The notes beneath the pieces were generated by a model. That model had not been told where the DNA came from. It did not search any database and worked only from the letters and a program-made list of their open reading frames with translations. Below are positions 1 through 11,279 of a DNA stretch of 64,000 bases, one piece after another (positions within the stretch are counted from its first letter, which is position 1; the number at the start of each line of letters is the position of its first letter). Source of the DNA: Acanthococcus lagerstroemiae (Eukaryota > Arthropoda > Insecta > Hemiptera > Eriococcidae). Position numbers and translations under genes: made by a program. The DNA lies in the NCBI GenBank assembly GCA_031841125.1, contig CM063113.1, forward strand, positions 39,338,197 to 39,402,196, given 5' to 3'.

Positions 1-759
1 TTCGTACACGGCAGCGTCGAGTGAATCTGCCATAAAAGAAAAAATATTTCCGTTAGCGAAAATAAATACTGGGTCGGTTGTTTCGACGTGTTAATGCAAT
101 ATTATGGTACAGGCGGCGTGGCGCGGCAACGATTGACTGGGCGCGGGGTTGGTAGCGGCAGCGCGGCCGTTTTGTAAGGGTAAGTTGGATGGAAAACGGC
201 GCGGTGCGTCGACAAGAAGTAATACACGAATCATTTGTTGTTTTTAATAGTCGCCGGGCGAGAAAGTATTAGGTTCGGCGGCGGGTTCGGATGGCGGCGG
301 CGGTGGCAGTGGCGAGACCGAGACGAGTATTCGCTCAATTAAACGCGTGTTTCGCGGCTCGGCGCGGCCTGGCGTGGCGCGGATGCCCCGCTGTGTAAGC
401 TCGTACGTGTACGAGATGTCGGATGGCGGATGCGGACGCCGTGATCCAACCCTCGAGCGAGCGCTCCAATCGGAGCGGTCGGGCACGCCCATCGATACCG
501 CGTTGGTCATTGGCTACCGGTGCTCTCTCGTTAGGGTGCGTAAACACATTGACGGTGACAGCGGTGGCAGCGGCGGCGATGTCGGCTGTGTAGCGTGTCT
601 TTTTTCCGACTCCGCGGCGTACATCGGTACCCTACGTGCATCTCGCCAGTGTCGTATACCTATGTACGAATTTCGCGCCTTTCCTATTTCGCGCTCGTCT
701 CGGAGAAATTTTTCGAAACGGCGTCACGTGGTGCACCTTTTGCGTAGCGTAACGGTTCG
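1..759 (+). promoter_or_regulatory. GC-rich 5' flank / probable 5' UTR and promoter of FoxD
   Basis: This block is markedly richer in G, C and CpG than the rest of the window, as expected for the unmethylated promoter and leader of a developmental regulator. I see no convincing TATA box. An upstream ATG frame at 383-784 runs out of frame across the FoxD start codon and could dampen its translation if the leader begins upstream of it. That frame resembles no protein I know. Promoter status is inferred from position and composition only. Confidence 0.45.
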
Positions 760-1863
760 ATGGACGAGAACCGCGTGCTATTGAATTATCGTAACTTGTA
801 TCTGAAAAGTGCTAGTGCGGAAAGTATGTTACCTTCGTTCGAGAGGCCGTTGGATTTGCGCGGCTGCAACCATCAAGTGCCGGAGACGGTGCTGAACGGA
901 CCGTACATCAGCCCGTTGTCGTCCGGCGAAGAAGAGTCCGATCTGGATATCAACGTCGACTCGGATGACGCGGATCTGTCCAACTCGACGCTGCCGTCGC
1001 AGGTGGATATTAACGATTTCTGCGCTCGGTTGGGCGCCCGCAACGTAGACGGAAACGCGTCGACGGACGAGTGCAGTAGCCCGATTCCGAGCCAGGACAA
1101 GGATAAGAAATCGAACTCGATGGCCAAGCCGCCGTACTCGTACATCGCCTTGATCACGATGGCCATATTACAGTCGCCGCACAAGAAGCTGACGCTCAGC
1201 GGTATCTGCGAGTTCATTATGTCGCGCTTCCCTTATTACAGGGAAAAGTTCCCGGCCTGGCAGAACTCGATAAGGCACAATCTGTCGCTGAACGACTGTT
1301 TCATCAAAATACCGCGCGAGCCGGGCAATCCGGGCAAAGGCAACTACTGGACGCTGGACCCGATGGCCGAGGACATGTTCGATAACGGCAGCTTCCTGCG
1401 TCGACGAAAACGCTACAAAAGACAGCATTCGGACTTTCTGCTGCGCGACCACCATTCCACGGCGGCAATGGCCTCCTACCTGAACGTGGCTACCGATCCG
1501 TATCACGTTTTCCAACAGACGGCCGCCCTGCATCACGGCCCGTATCCGTACATCAGTCCGTTGCCGCCGGCGATTCCTTTACTACCGCCAGCCGAGTTGG
1601 CTAGGATATCTTTAGGCTTTAATTTGCTGAACGCGCATCAGTCGATGCCGAAACCAGTTCCTGTTAGCGTTACGGCCGCCGCCACTGCCTTGACAACTAC
1701 TATCACAAATTCCAAAGAGCAGAAATCGACGCACTTTACCATAGACTCGTTGATCGGTAAGAAGCAACAAACGTCGGCCAAAGTTGCGGCCGATGTTTGT
1801 TCGCCTTCCGTCAGTAGGAGTTTCGAATCCGCATTCACGCCGTTGACTTGGTCTTTTAGATAA
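760..1863 (+). CDS. FoxD: FoxD-class forkhead transcription factor, intronless
   Basis: A 367-residue open frame encodes a forkhead (winged-helix) DNA-binding protein expected to act in the nucleus in embryonic patterning and neural development. The forkhead domain covers residues 123-221. It starts [18 protein letters not shown], carries the recognition helix [11 protein letters not shown] at 169-179, and ends in the basic stretch RRRKRYKR (214-221), a likely nuclear localisation signal. The domain looks like insect FoxD (Drosophila fd59A) more than FoxA, FoxB, FoxC or FoxG. The N-terminal arm is acidic and serine-rich (56-73). FTIDSLIG at 326-333 fits an eh1-type Groucho-binding motif, so a repressor role is plausible. 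The start at 760 is supported by an in-frame TAG at 745-747 and no earlier in-frame ATG, although its Kozak context is weak. No frameshift is seen. Class is certain; the FoxD orthology call is strong but made by eye. Confidence 0.93.
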   Translation: MDENRVLLNYRNLYLKSASAESMLPSFERPLDLRGCNHQVPETVLNGPYISPLSSGEEESDLDINVDSDDADLSNSTLPSQVDINDFCARLGARNVDGNASTDECSSPIPSQDKDKKSNSMAKPPYSYIALITMAILQSPHKKLTLSGICEFIMSRFPYYREKFPAWQNSIRHNLSLNDCFIKIPREPGNPGKGNYWTLDPMAEDMFDNGSFLRRRKRYKRQHSDFLLRDHHSTAAMASYLNVATDPYHVFQQTAALHHGPYPYISPLPPAIPLLPPAELARISLGFNLLNAHQSMPKPVPVSVTAAATALTTTITNSKEQKSTHFTIDSLIGKKQQTSAKVAADVCSPSVSRSFESAFTPLTWSFR

Positions 1864-2637
1864 GCCGTAAGTGAAGTCTAGACGATTTTTTTTTAAAATT
1901 AAATCATTATTACATTACTATTACGATTATGATTTCTTATCTACGATACAGTACTATTATTATTATTTATTTATATTTTGTGATATCGGAGATGGGGTGT
2001 TGCGTTTTTGCAACCGCACGCTCCGCCACCTGTTGTAAAGTGTACAGAGGCTAAAGTTTAAGTAATTTGGCGTGTTACCAGTTCTCAAGTTGAGTATACA
2101 TATAAATGTAATGTACATAATTAGGTTGGCTGCGATGCACAAAATACTCGGCTCATTGACCATACACATATCGTGAAAATTTTAAGGTCTGGTGTGTATG
2201 CATATTATGTACATAAAATTAGACTGCGAGTTGTGTTGTCGACTTCCTCGTGTATGTTTATGCACAAGTTACGAGGTACCCAATAGTCAGGGCCGTTGTT
2301 AGGATCCAATGTCAACAAGACTTACTCTCCCCACCGTACTCCTAATTTTAGGGTGTGATTTTCTAGCACAAAAAGGAAAGTCAGTAATCACGACAAAAAA
2401 GAGACATTGAGCGGTTATTAATCTTTCCACGAAATATAAAATAAAGGAAATAGAAAAAATAATACATGAACATTAAGAAAAACTTTTGAACGAAAAAATA
2501 AAATATTGCGCAAAAAATTACAAACGGAAAACCAGGAAAAATTATTAAAATATCAATTTTCAGGTGAACTAAAAATAGACCAGTTTGGGTTTGTGTTAGT
2601 TTTGATAGTTGCGAAAATGTTGGCTTATTTAATAGCA
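1864..2637 (+). other. 3' flank of FoxD with candidate poly(A) signals
   Basis: AT-rich sequence follows the FoxD stop. ATTAAA lies at 1898-1903 and AATAAA at 2440-2445; either could serve the FoxD 3' end. No gene or clear repeat is visible in the rest of this stretch. Confidence 0.35.
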
Positions 2638-2917
2638 GCACCTTCTAGAAGCTTTGGATTTGCTAATTCTTTCATTCTATTGCATGCAATGGCATAGCAG
2701 TGACAATGACCCTTTTTAATCGAGGGAGTTCGGTCAGTCTAGTGTTGATGTTTGCAATTTGGAATTGAGAAACCATACCGGATTACAGTGGGAGATGAAT
2801 GACTGATGCTCCTTGCAAGGGAAAGGTCAAACAAGGTGGCAACCTACTGGAGACATTGGAATTGCACTGCCTTCTGGAGGCTTTGAATTTGCCAATCCTT
2901 TCATTCCACTGCATGTA
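2638..2917. repeat. Imperfect direct repeat pair, about 55 bp, 230 bp apart
   Basis: The segments at 2638-2692 and 2866-2917 match closely in direct orientation. Both carry CCTTCTRGARGCTTTGRATTTGC followed by a variant of AATCCTTTCATTCYAYTGCATG. This is a local duplication or the two ends of an unknown insert. No coding potential is evident. Confidence 0.6.
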
Positions 2918-4138
2918 AACTGAAAGTCAGAAAACTGGCCTAATTAAAAGTAATTCACAATTGGTAGTTTACAGTATATGAAAGGCTTCTTAGATCAAAA
3001 AGGAGAGGTCGTTTCAGCCATCCTGGTGCTTCACGTCTCGCTTTCTTGTCAATTTCTCTGTTTGTCTGGCATCGTGTCTATTGTACAATTCGTCGAAGTT
3101 TTTCTTTTTTCGTTCAAAAACATTAAACATTTCGTGCAAGGGGGTTTTCGTTAACTCTGACAATTTCGTTATTTTGAATTACTTTTCCGTGCTTCTACTT
3201 TTCGTTCAAACGCCTTTTGCCTTTCGTGCCGTTTAATATTCCCCCTAATTTTATCGCACCCCCCCCCCCCAAATGGAAAGAAGGTGACAATAACTAAAGA
3301 ACGAAATTATTATTTGGTTTGATTAAAAATTTCCATTAATTTTGGCATTACAATAAAAAGTCATAAAAACTATACAAATAACATTACTTTGAAATCATTT
3401 GGTTTCTTAATTTCAATAGAATTTAAAATAATTGAACCGTACGATTTCGTGTATTGTTGAATATACGAAGTAATCCTTCATTTGAGTTCGACTGTAGAAT
3501 CGTCTTTTCGAAAGCTAACGATGGTAAATGAGCTTCCCGCCTAAAGTTCGTGGATTGCCGGAGTTTTGACAAAATTCGACTGAGTGTACTAAATAAGGAT
3601 TCACACGCCATGCTAAACTACAACCTAAAGCCGAAATGACTGCTGGCATTTAGTCACTGTTTTTAAAAGGTATTTTGTCTATATGAATAGTCGTTTACAA
3701 AAATGGGATAAGTCACATTTTTGGTAGGAGATCGAAAAAACTATATAAAGTGAACTCCCACTGCACCTAATACTGTTAAAAACCACTTTGCTATTAAGAA
3801 AAAGTGAAAATCCAACTCAGTAGATGGTATTCGGACGGTTGGTTTGGATGTATTTCGATATTGGAGGGGGTGAGAAGGGGGAAAGCAAGAGGCAAAAGGA
3901 CTTATCCTGTTCTTGCACGTGATTTGGAAGAGTAAATAGAAAACAAAAATGGAAGAAGTCCAATGGATTACGCTTACTTTTTGAAAACGTATACAAAAAC
4001 TGATTCACATTGTTACAATTCTGTCCCCAAACAATTTATTTGCACGTGTCGGTGGAACATAACGTAGGAGTTTCTTGAATGACTCAAGTTGTTACGGCTC
4101 CAATTTTCTTTTTTTTTTTTATAACTTTGTTTAGTAAA
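2918..4138. other. Intergenic stretch, nothing recognised
   Basis: AT-rich DNA with short spurious frames. A run of about ten C residues lies near 3260. I found no gene, RNA or paired repeat. Confidence 0.4.
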
Positions 4139-4501
4139 CAGGGTGTCTACAGGGTCAAGTAAGTCAAGTAAAAGTCAAGTACTTCAAAAAAAGTCAAATG
4201 GTAAAGTAAAAGTCAAGTATTTTCTCAAAATTCTTTCATAGGTCAAGTAATGTTAATTATATGAATGACTAGGAACAATGAATGAACTGAAAAATAACAA
4301 AGCTAGAGGTAAAAAATAGGTCCTCGCATAAGGCATGTCTTTTTGAGAGGTTGATATTTTCTTGACAAAATTTTGGCTGTTCAATTTTGCATGTAGCAAA
4401 TAAAATGATTTACCAGGTGCGCTTTCTGCCCACACAATAAAGTAATAGGAAGTCAAGTAAAAGTCAAGTATTTTCAGATTTTGAATCTGGTAGACACCCT
4501 G
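4139..4501. mobile_element. MITE with CAGGGTGTCTAC termini, copy 1
   Basis: The left end CAGGGTGTCTACAGGGTC (from 4139) pairs with GGTAGACACCCTG at 4489-4501. Just inside each end is AAGTCAAGTAAAAGTCAAG in direct, not inverted, orientation. A clear target duplication is not visible. It is non-autonomous and related by its ends to the element at 6767-7180. Confidence 0.7.
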
Positions 4502-4726
4502 GTAACGGGCACGGATCGTTCCGTTTCTCCAATTTGAAAGTAAATTGAATATCCCCAGTAATAATTCTTCGTGCAACGATACAATCTTCATAATAAGTCA
4601 TGTCTAAATATTTAGAAATTTCAAAGTAGACAGGGTTAAGGTGTCCTCGGTTTCTTTTTCTAGTTTCATCAGCAATAACCATTTTCATCAAGGTATTTAT
4701 AGTATGATCGTATCCGATAGGTTACT
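4502..4726. other. Short unassigned spacer
   Basis: AT-rich sequence between two MITEs with no recognisable content. Confidence 0.3.
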
Positions 4727-4930
4727 ACCCGATTGACAGTTTGGTGAGCACTCACGCAACATATCACAAACCACTACCGTTTTGAGACTTTTGGCCAAGC
4801 ACATTTTTTCGTGAGTGTTCAACATCTCATCATTTTAAAATAGTGTGTGTGAAGTGATCGCTCAGCATTAGTGTGATTACTGAGTGATGTTCACAAATGC
4901 GCTCACAATTGGCCTCATTGTCAATCGGGT
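4727..4930. mobile_element. MITE with ACCCGATTGACA termini, copy 1
   Basis: ACCCGATTGACA at 4727 is mirrored by TGTCAATCGGGT ending at 4930. The interior contains the pairs TGAGCACTCACG and GTGAGTGTTCAACATCTCAT. A reverse-oriented relative lies at 43998-44175. Non-coding, about 204 bp. Confidence 0.75.
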
Positions 4931-6766
4931 AACTATATTCGCATTCCAAATTAAATTCATTTGTAACGCGTAGTTTCCGTGGACGGACTTATGCTCGCCG
5001 CAATTTTATTGATGTTCGCCGAGAAATATTTGAGAGAACAAAATTCTCTGGGGGAGTTCAGGAAATCTGAGACAGGGTTAGCGAAAAATCTAGTGCAAAG
5101 GAGCACAAATAACTCGGTAGATCTGCGTGACGATATGGCCGTTTAGCATGTTTTGGAGGCCAAGTTGATTTCCCATGGATATGTATCAGTCAAATCTAAA
5201 TGACCAACTTTTGGAAGACCTAATTTTAGAAAATCACTATTGACGTACAATTATGTTCCAACTTATAAACGTGGGAAAATGATAGATGTAGTTAATCCAG
5301 ACCAGTTTCTGAAAAACCGGGGAAAGTCAGGGAATTTTGAAAGAAAATCGAAAAAGCCAGGGAATTTTGAAGAAAATTTCTTGATGTGAAAGTATTGTAC
5401 AGTTTTCTCTGTCAGACTTCATTGAACCTTTTTTTCTTAATAATTTGTTTGTTATGAAAAAGTTGGAAAATAGACTGGAAGAATCTAAAAAAATCTGGAA
5501 AAGTCAGAATTTCTTCTTTTTTTTTGGGGGGGGGGGATCGTCGCCCTGGTTTATCGTAGTGAATCCTTTACCACACTCTACTCCAAATAGTAGTTTTTCT
5601 CTAACTAAAAGGAAATCAAAAAATGACCATTAGCTCCAAAAATGAATAATTAATATGACGTTGCCTGTAACTTTTCCGCTTCCGTGTCTCTTCTTTTTGA
5701 AATATTCGTTGATCAACTAAGTTGACCCTCTTTAAATCTTATATTCAACTTCTTAAACGTTGTGTATTTTGGATAATGAGCAAGAGTGCCTCGAAGGTCT
5801 TTTTCATCATTTTTTCCAGCTAAATTATCGTCCGCCCCCTTTCCTAGCTTTTAAGTATTTGGCGATTTTGGTGACTCTTTCGGCCACGGCTAACAGCCGT
5901 AATAAGTCCGGACACTTGACATTCCAGCGGACAGTAGCGCCCATATTGAGCAGTACCAAAAATTTATTGGGCACTTCCAAAAAACAGTAGCAAAAAATTT
6001 GCTCAAAAAATATTAACGAAAACAAAAAGTAAAAAATTTTGAAATCAGATAATCCAAGTCAAAGCTGAACTTATACACGGCGAATTATGACTCATTTCTC
6101 AACACCCTAACCGATAGTAACATGAACACACATTTTTTAAGGCCAAATCTCTTCTGTCGTAAGTAATTATTTTTTAAAGATTTTAGTCTCGAAGATTTCA
6201 CGTACTTGAAATTAGATTTTGGGGGAAGGGGGTGGAAACGAAGGAGAATTGTGATAAAACCGGCAATTCTATGATTTGGGCAGCTCTAAAAAAGCTTAAA
6301 ATAAGCGCTGCGAGCGCTGAAGACATAACAGTAGCAGTTATTCCCTTATTTTATTTCTAGTAGCTAGTAAAACTGACTTTTTGAAATTGCGTATGTAGTC
6401 TGTGGGGATTCACTGCGGAGTACGCAGTGTATGACATTACTGACAGCATCGATCTGGTCGAACCTTCGGTCCTTAACGAGCAAGTTACAAGCTCCCTCTT
6501 CTCAGAAACACACTTGAAAAAAAAAAAAGTGTACTGATCTTCAAACTTGCTGAGCTCTATTTGGAGACCAGGAGGTCCTAATTAGTCAAAAATCGCTTAT
6601 ATCAGACGTGGCCAGTCGAGTGTTTCGTTTTTATATGTATGCCAATTTTGTGGAGCATATTTTGAGACATTTTCACGGGGTGGCTTCAATAATTTCATTC
6701 AGTGGCGTACTTCAACCAAAATTTTGACGGGGTTGAGGTAGAAAAAAGTGGATCATTATTCATACA
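4931..6766. repeat. Unassigned stretch with an old GGGGAAAGTCAGGGAATTTT repeat
   Basis: Around 5317-5520 the motif AGTCAGGGAATTTTGAA and variants recur, ending in a T run and then a G run near 5516-5536. This is a decayed dispersed repeat of unknown class. A segment near 5930-5985 resembles, in reverse, the sequence at 33090-33125 (CCCAACAAGTTTTTGGTAGTGCCCAAT), so it is also repeat-derived. No gene is seen. Confidence 0.4.
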
Positions 6767-7180
6767 CAATGTCTACAGGTGCTGAAAAGTCCTTCAAGTC
6801 CTGAAAAGTACTAAAATTTAAAAAAAAAATTATGAGAGGTCCTTCATTTTTGTTAATACATATTTTGAAAACCACACCCCTCAAAAATCAACGTTCTTTG
6901 TAAAAGATTAGACTTTTCAATAATAATGATTACAGATGATAAATTTGTTTCCAATACTCAAAAATGAATTTTTTGCGACTCCTATGATTGGGATCTATAT
7001 TCACAAGGAGAGGGAAAGTGGGGAAGAAAAGGAGGAAGGTGTAAAGGAAATAAGACAATTGGAAACAAAAAAAAAAGGTTCACACACTCGGGGAAAATAT
7101 GGAAAATATGCCGGCTACAGTCCTGCAAGGGTCCTGGAAAAGTACTTCACTTTTACTTTTTAATTTCTGTAGACACCCTG
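6767..7180. mobile_element. MITE related to the 4139 element, copy 2
   Basis: ATGTCTACAGGTGCTGAAAAG on the left pairs with TTTCTGTAGACACCCTG at the right end (to 7180). Inner sequence again contains AAGTACT/AGTACTT-type motifs. The open frame at 6936-7163 inside it has no similarity to known proteins and is taken as chance. Confidence 0.6.
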
Positions 7181-7568
7181 TCACAGATTGTAGAATATAG
7201 TGGCTCAATCATACTTTACTGCGTGGCACTAGTTTGCATGTTAGTTTATGGTCTGCAAGTTTTACATTTTTGTATCTAGAAACATAAAGAAGGAAAATAC
7301 GGATATTGTATCGAGTAATACCGAAAGTATATTTTATTTAATATTTTTTATCTCAAGTCTCATGCTCTCTACCGGACTTTTAATTTTTCCGAAAATGTCA
7401 AATTTTCTTCAGTAGGCCGAAAAATCTGAAATTCAAATTTGAAAATATAGCTGGAGAAAAGATTAGGTACTGTATCGAGTAATAACGCCTGTAATTTATT
7501 TCATGTACCAAGTAGTGTTGAGCCTTCTACTACAGCTTCAATTTTTTTCCTTAATTTCCTCTCTCTCG

Positions 7569-8117
7569 CACTAGAAGAAATTTTATGGTAAAACTAGCCT
7601 TCTGGATGGTCTCTGATGATCAGTAGTTTCACGTATTCTTTAACTGAAAATTCTGGTAATTTTTACTAGATTCTAATAACAGTTACTGAGCTTTGTGGGC
7701 CATATGGTGAGGGGGAAAGAAAAATGGGGCAGATTAGCAGACGAATGGTCGCCAAGGAATGGAAAAGAAAATGGGTACGCCGGTTAAAAAATGGAGAGAC
7801 GAAATGTAAAATCTTTTGGAATTCTATGGGGAAGAATAGGAAGGGATAGGGGGTGGTGGAGAAGGACTATAAGAGCGTATGCCCGTCTATGGGCGAGTTC
7901 GGTGGTGTGAGCACTCCTCGCGCATCCGAACAAAAACTATAAGAAAAACAAAACAAAGAAAATCACTTTAATTCGACTAAATTTTGATATAGAATTACAG
8001 TGATCTCTGTAAGAATTTCCAGAATTTTGTGGTAAAAAGTGTGTGAAATCGCAGAACGTCAGAGACTTACCAGAATTCTAGTAATTTTTACCATAAAATG
8101 TTTCTTAGTGTGAAAAA
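7569..8117. mobile_element. Element with CACTAGAAGAAATTTTATGGTAAAA ends
   Basis: The left end near 7569 (TTTTATGGTAAAA) is mirrored at 8085-8117 (TTACCATAAAATG then TTTCTTAGTG). Between them sits a LINE tail. A short relative with the same terminal motif is at 13421-13556. The two ends could belong to one element or to two fragments flanking the LINE. Confidence 0.45.
7690..7960 (+). pseudogene. LINE ORF2 C-terminal tail, frameshifted
   Basis: Across two frames the plus strand encodes pieces typical of the extreme C-terminus of insect LINE reverse-transcriptase polyproteins. One piece is KKWRDEM; another, shifted in frame, is RIGRDRGWWRRTIRAYARLW at about 7835-7895, followed by a stop. The RDR-x-WW-R...AYARLWA pattern is the family hallmark. 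Everything upstream is missing, as in a 5'-truncated retrotransposed copy that later took frameshifts and stops. An A-rich 3' tail follows at about 7920-7965. Confidence 0.65.
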
Positions 8118-9141
8118 ATTGAGAACCATCTTCACATAAAAATATAGTAAAATATGAGTATGGTTGCTCGGTACAGGTAGGTCTTTTTCTCCTATTGCAT
8201 CTTCAAATTTGAATTTTCGATTTTCCGTAAAATGAGAAGTCCGGTGGATCCAAGAATTGATAAAATAAAATATACGTGTTATTACTTGATACAATCGATG
8301 ATAGTGTGGCGTATGCCGATGCACGCATGCCAAATTAGCGTCCCGGGACACAGCATCCCTATCCCGGAAATACCCCGATTGGGCCGCGTCAGGATGGGGG
8401 GAGGGAGTACTTCAGAATAGGATACGATGTGTTTTCAAGTATAAACTTCAAATTTTTCGACCCACCTTGGTGGCCAGTCGGACGCTGATTATGATTACCT
8501 ATTTTGGTCGAAGTGGGTGAGCGATGTGTGTAGTAGCATTACCCTTCCTAAGTTCCTCATAAATCGATTTTTTTTTCTCAGACTTGCCTCTGGTTTACTA
8601 AGAAATCGGCTTTCTATTCCAGTTGGACTTGCTACAACCGCTTAACGTGGTCAGACCTAAAACTTGCTGCCAGATTTAATTTTAATTCTTCGTCGAGTTC
8701 CCATAATCATCTCACTCAGACTGTCAAAATGAAAATTGATGCAAAAGGTGAATTATTGTGTCTGTCACTGTCTAAAATTTGCGTCATGTCGCAAGAAAGT
8801 TGTAAATGAATGTGGTAACAACACTTCACTTCTATTAACATTTGCGAACAGCCGGTGCGCACAATGGTGTTGGAGAGAGTTGCCCAAAATGTCTACTCCA
8901 AGTTACCATAGAGTACTACCCATAAATATTCGAAGGTTTTCTTAAAGTGAAGATCTCATGGAACAGTTCAAAAGCGCCATCTTAGGAACAGGGGTAAGAT
9001 GACGCTTTAGGGTTCCTAAGTTGGCACCACCTGAAAACTGCTAAAATAATCACAAATAGGACATCAAAATCGAAAGAAAGCTGTAGTAATTTATTAGTGA
9101 TGCTTACAAGTAAATGTAATTTGAGATTTAGTGACTTAGGC
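8118..9141. other. Unassigned stretch
   Basis: No gene, tRNA or paired repeat recognised. Small frames at 8232 and 8736 lack similarity or composition suggesting coding. Confidence 0.35.
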
Positions 9142-9320
9142 TCATTTTTCATGTGCCAAGCCACAACACATTGTACAAGTCCGTAGTGTATTACTTTTCG
9201 TCTTCGCACTGAATAGTCCATTACAGTAAATTCCAAATGCGTCGTCGTCATCGCTGTTGTCGTCAGACTCATTATTAAAAAGAGCCGATAAATTTTGTTC
9301 CTTCATTGTATCGAATTTGG
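9142..9320 (-). pseudogene. Pogo/jerky-type transposase C-terminal zinc-knuckle remnant
   Basis: On the minus strand an acidic run (NESDDNSDDDDAFG) leads into IYCNGLFSAK and then CTMCCGLAHEK. This C-x-C, C-x2-C, A-H-E arrangement is the small PHD-like finger often found at the C-terminus of insect Tigger/jerky-like (pogo) transposases. A stop replaces the residues expected after AHEK, and no DDE core is seen upstream, so it is a decayed fragment. A second, better preserved example is on the plus strand at 24776-24904. Confidence 0.5.
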
Positions 9321-10270
9321 TGCGCCACCTTAAGAACCAGTAAACTAATATTTTCAAAATGTCTTTTCTCACTTTTAAATTGATCGATGAATGTAAAAAG
9401 AATACACGGATCGATTCGTTTTTCAATTCCCTGTCTGATGATGTATACAATTGAAAACAATAATTCCCCGTTTTCACCGCTGAAATCCCTTACGAAACAA
9501 CAGGAAAACCATAAAAGACATCAAAACAAATTAACGCATAGATCTGAAAAATTTAATACATTGGTACATTGTCGTTTGGCTTTCGATTGCCATTACTTTC
9601 ATCGCCGTCTCTATTGAGGTTTTTTTTTTTTTTTGAAACACTGGTGCGCCGTCTTAGGAAACCGCACGCCATGTTATGAAACTCTCTCTTTTGTGAACAA
9701 ATTGTGCTGGTTGGAAGGAATCGGCTTTGAATCTTTATCCGAACCAAGTCCTGTCACTAGTTGGCAAAATCTGAGAACGTGTACTTTTTGTCAACCGAAA
9801 ATCCGTTAGAATTCCGTCCGCATTTTTGTCATCTATACTGCCTCAAAAAATTTGTTGTGCTCGTATTTCGTTATCAGCTTGTTTACCGTAAATTTACCTG
9901 CTATACTTACCTTTTTTGCTGTTACTTAGCAACTTTTTATGAACCTACTCCAAAAAAATCGATCAGCCTTCAGTTACTGGCCATTTACGAGTGAGTGAAC
10001 AGTCATGAACTTCGTTCGTTCCTGAAAATTGGTCACCGCCAGCCAATCCCATAATTTGAAAATCAGACTTTCGAGGCTTTTTTTCGGGTATTTTTAAGAG
10101 TGTCTACGAGTAATGTCTCGTTCATTATATTCAGAAGCACAAATGACCTGGAGTAGGTGGATTATGGGGAGCGGGCTGACAAGTAATAAAATGCTATTAA
10201 AAGTTCTTTTTTCGTATAATTTTTCAATTTCACATTTTTTGATGAAAGGATATTAGAGGATTTGTGCCCG
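9321..10270. other. Unassigned stretch
   Basis: AT-rich with no clear gene or repeat. The frame at 9275-9477 on the minus strand merely extends the zinc-knuckle remnant upstream without recognisable motifs. Confidence 0.3.
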
Positions 10271-10284
10271 TGTGCTGGTTATCT

Positions 10285-10368
10285 CTGTAAAAAGTAAGAA
10301 GAGAAAAGAAGAAAATGAGGAGAAAAGGAGAAGTAAGTCGAAAGGTTGGTATGGTGGTAAATTGAGGA
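10285..10368 (+). repeat. Inverted second fragment of the Ty3/gypsy-like integrase leader
   Basis: GTAAAAAGTAAGAAGAGAAAA and, downstream, GGAGAAGTAAGTCGA with GGTATGGTGGTAA match the minus-strand sequence just upstream of the integrase core at about 12185-12265. The two copies face opposite ways about 1.9 kb apart. This is either a second truncated copy of the same retroelement or a rearranged part of one. Confidence 0.6.
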
Positions 10369-10429
10369 AACTGATTGAATTTTGATATAACGTATGAACT
10401 TTATTTTACATAATGAAAACATAACCGAT

Positions 10430-11279
10430 ATTGTTAGTTAATCAAGCAATTTACACGGAAACCTTGTAGGCGCGAGGGTCGAATCTTTAGCGCGTCTGCA
10501 GATTGGTACCACCTGGAATTTAAGAAAATAATCCCGTTTGAGTACCATGATTCGAAATCTAGTCAGGCATGCAGAACTGTGAGTATGCTCTCATGATCTG
10601 TCCCGTGGCTTGAGTGCTAGCCACACTGCTTCGTCGGCCAGTATAAGGTATCGCATTGAGGCTGTACGTCGTATTCTCGCCTGAGCATCCCGCTCTGCAT
10701 AACGAGCGTACGTCCGTACTCGGCAAGACAGTCTGAGTATATGCTCAACCCTTTAGCCTAATTAGGTAATATAATGAAGCAATTCGATATCTAGAAGGGT
10801 AAGCCTATAGAAGGATTTGTACTCCGTGAGTTAACTCACCTATGATGCAATTGGGCTTTTCCAGCTGCCACTACACTTTTATAACTGCAAAAATACAACG
10901 GTACTACGCAAACGATTCTCGCGAAGGTAGCCTAACGAAGAATGTACCAAGCATCCTAGATCATCCCTACGAGTTCCTGTCCGCGTGGCGGAAACACGTT
11001 GTAAATGTGTAGGTGGTGGCTAGAGTCTATTATTGCATCAACTATTGGGGGCGAGGGTGAATTACCTGCCCGTGAGATTCCGGCACAAGCTACAGAAATG
11101 ACTGAATCGCTGCAGCTAATCTGTCTCGCCGTGCACCCCAAAATTAGGGAACTAAAATTTACCATTTCTTTACATTCGGCCGTTCTGCTTGTCACGCTCG
11201 ACCTCGAGTGACTGACGGGAGTACTAAGTATCGTCATTGGGGTCAGATGCGACTGCAGTATCGTCTTCCCCTGCCGGAG
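10430..11279 (-). other. Possible retroelement 3' region or LTR remnant
   Basis: This block lies downstream of the integrase remnant in its reading direction and is richer in GC and CpG than its surroundings (notably 10590-10740). That is where a 3' LTR would lie, but I found no second copy in the window and no clear TG...CA ends, so LTR status is unproven. The frame at 10956-11318 (minus) is not recognised. Confidence 0.25.

Noticed and set aside
6936..7163. 75-codon frame as a small gene
   Set aside because: It lies wholly inside a MITE and has lysine/glutamate-rich low-complexity sequence without similarity.
8088..9994. Cluster of 60-110 codon frames
   Set aside because: Apart from the zinc-knuckle remnant at 9142-9320, none shows motifs, and their density is what AT-rich DNA gives by chance.
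10430..11279. Intact LTR
   Set aside because: The position suits an LTR of the integrase remnant, but no second copy, no target duplication and no clear TG...CA ends were found.
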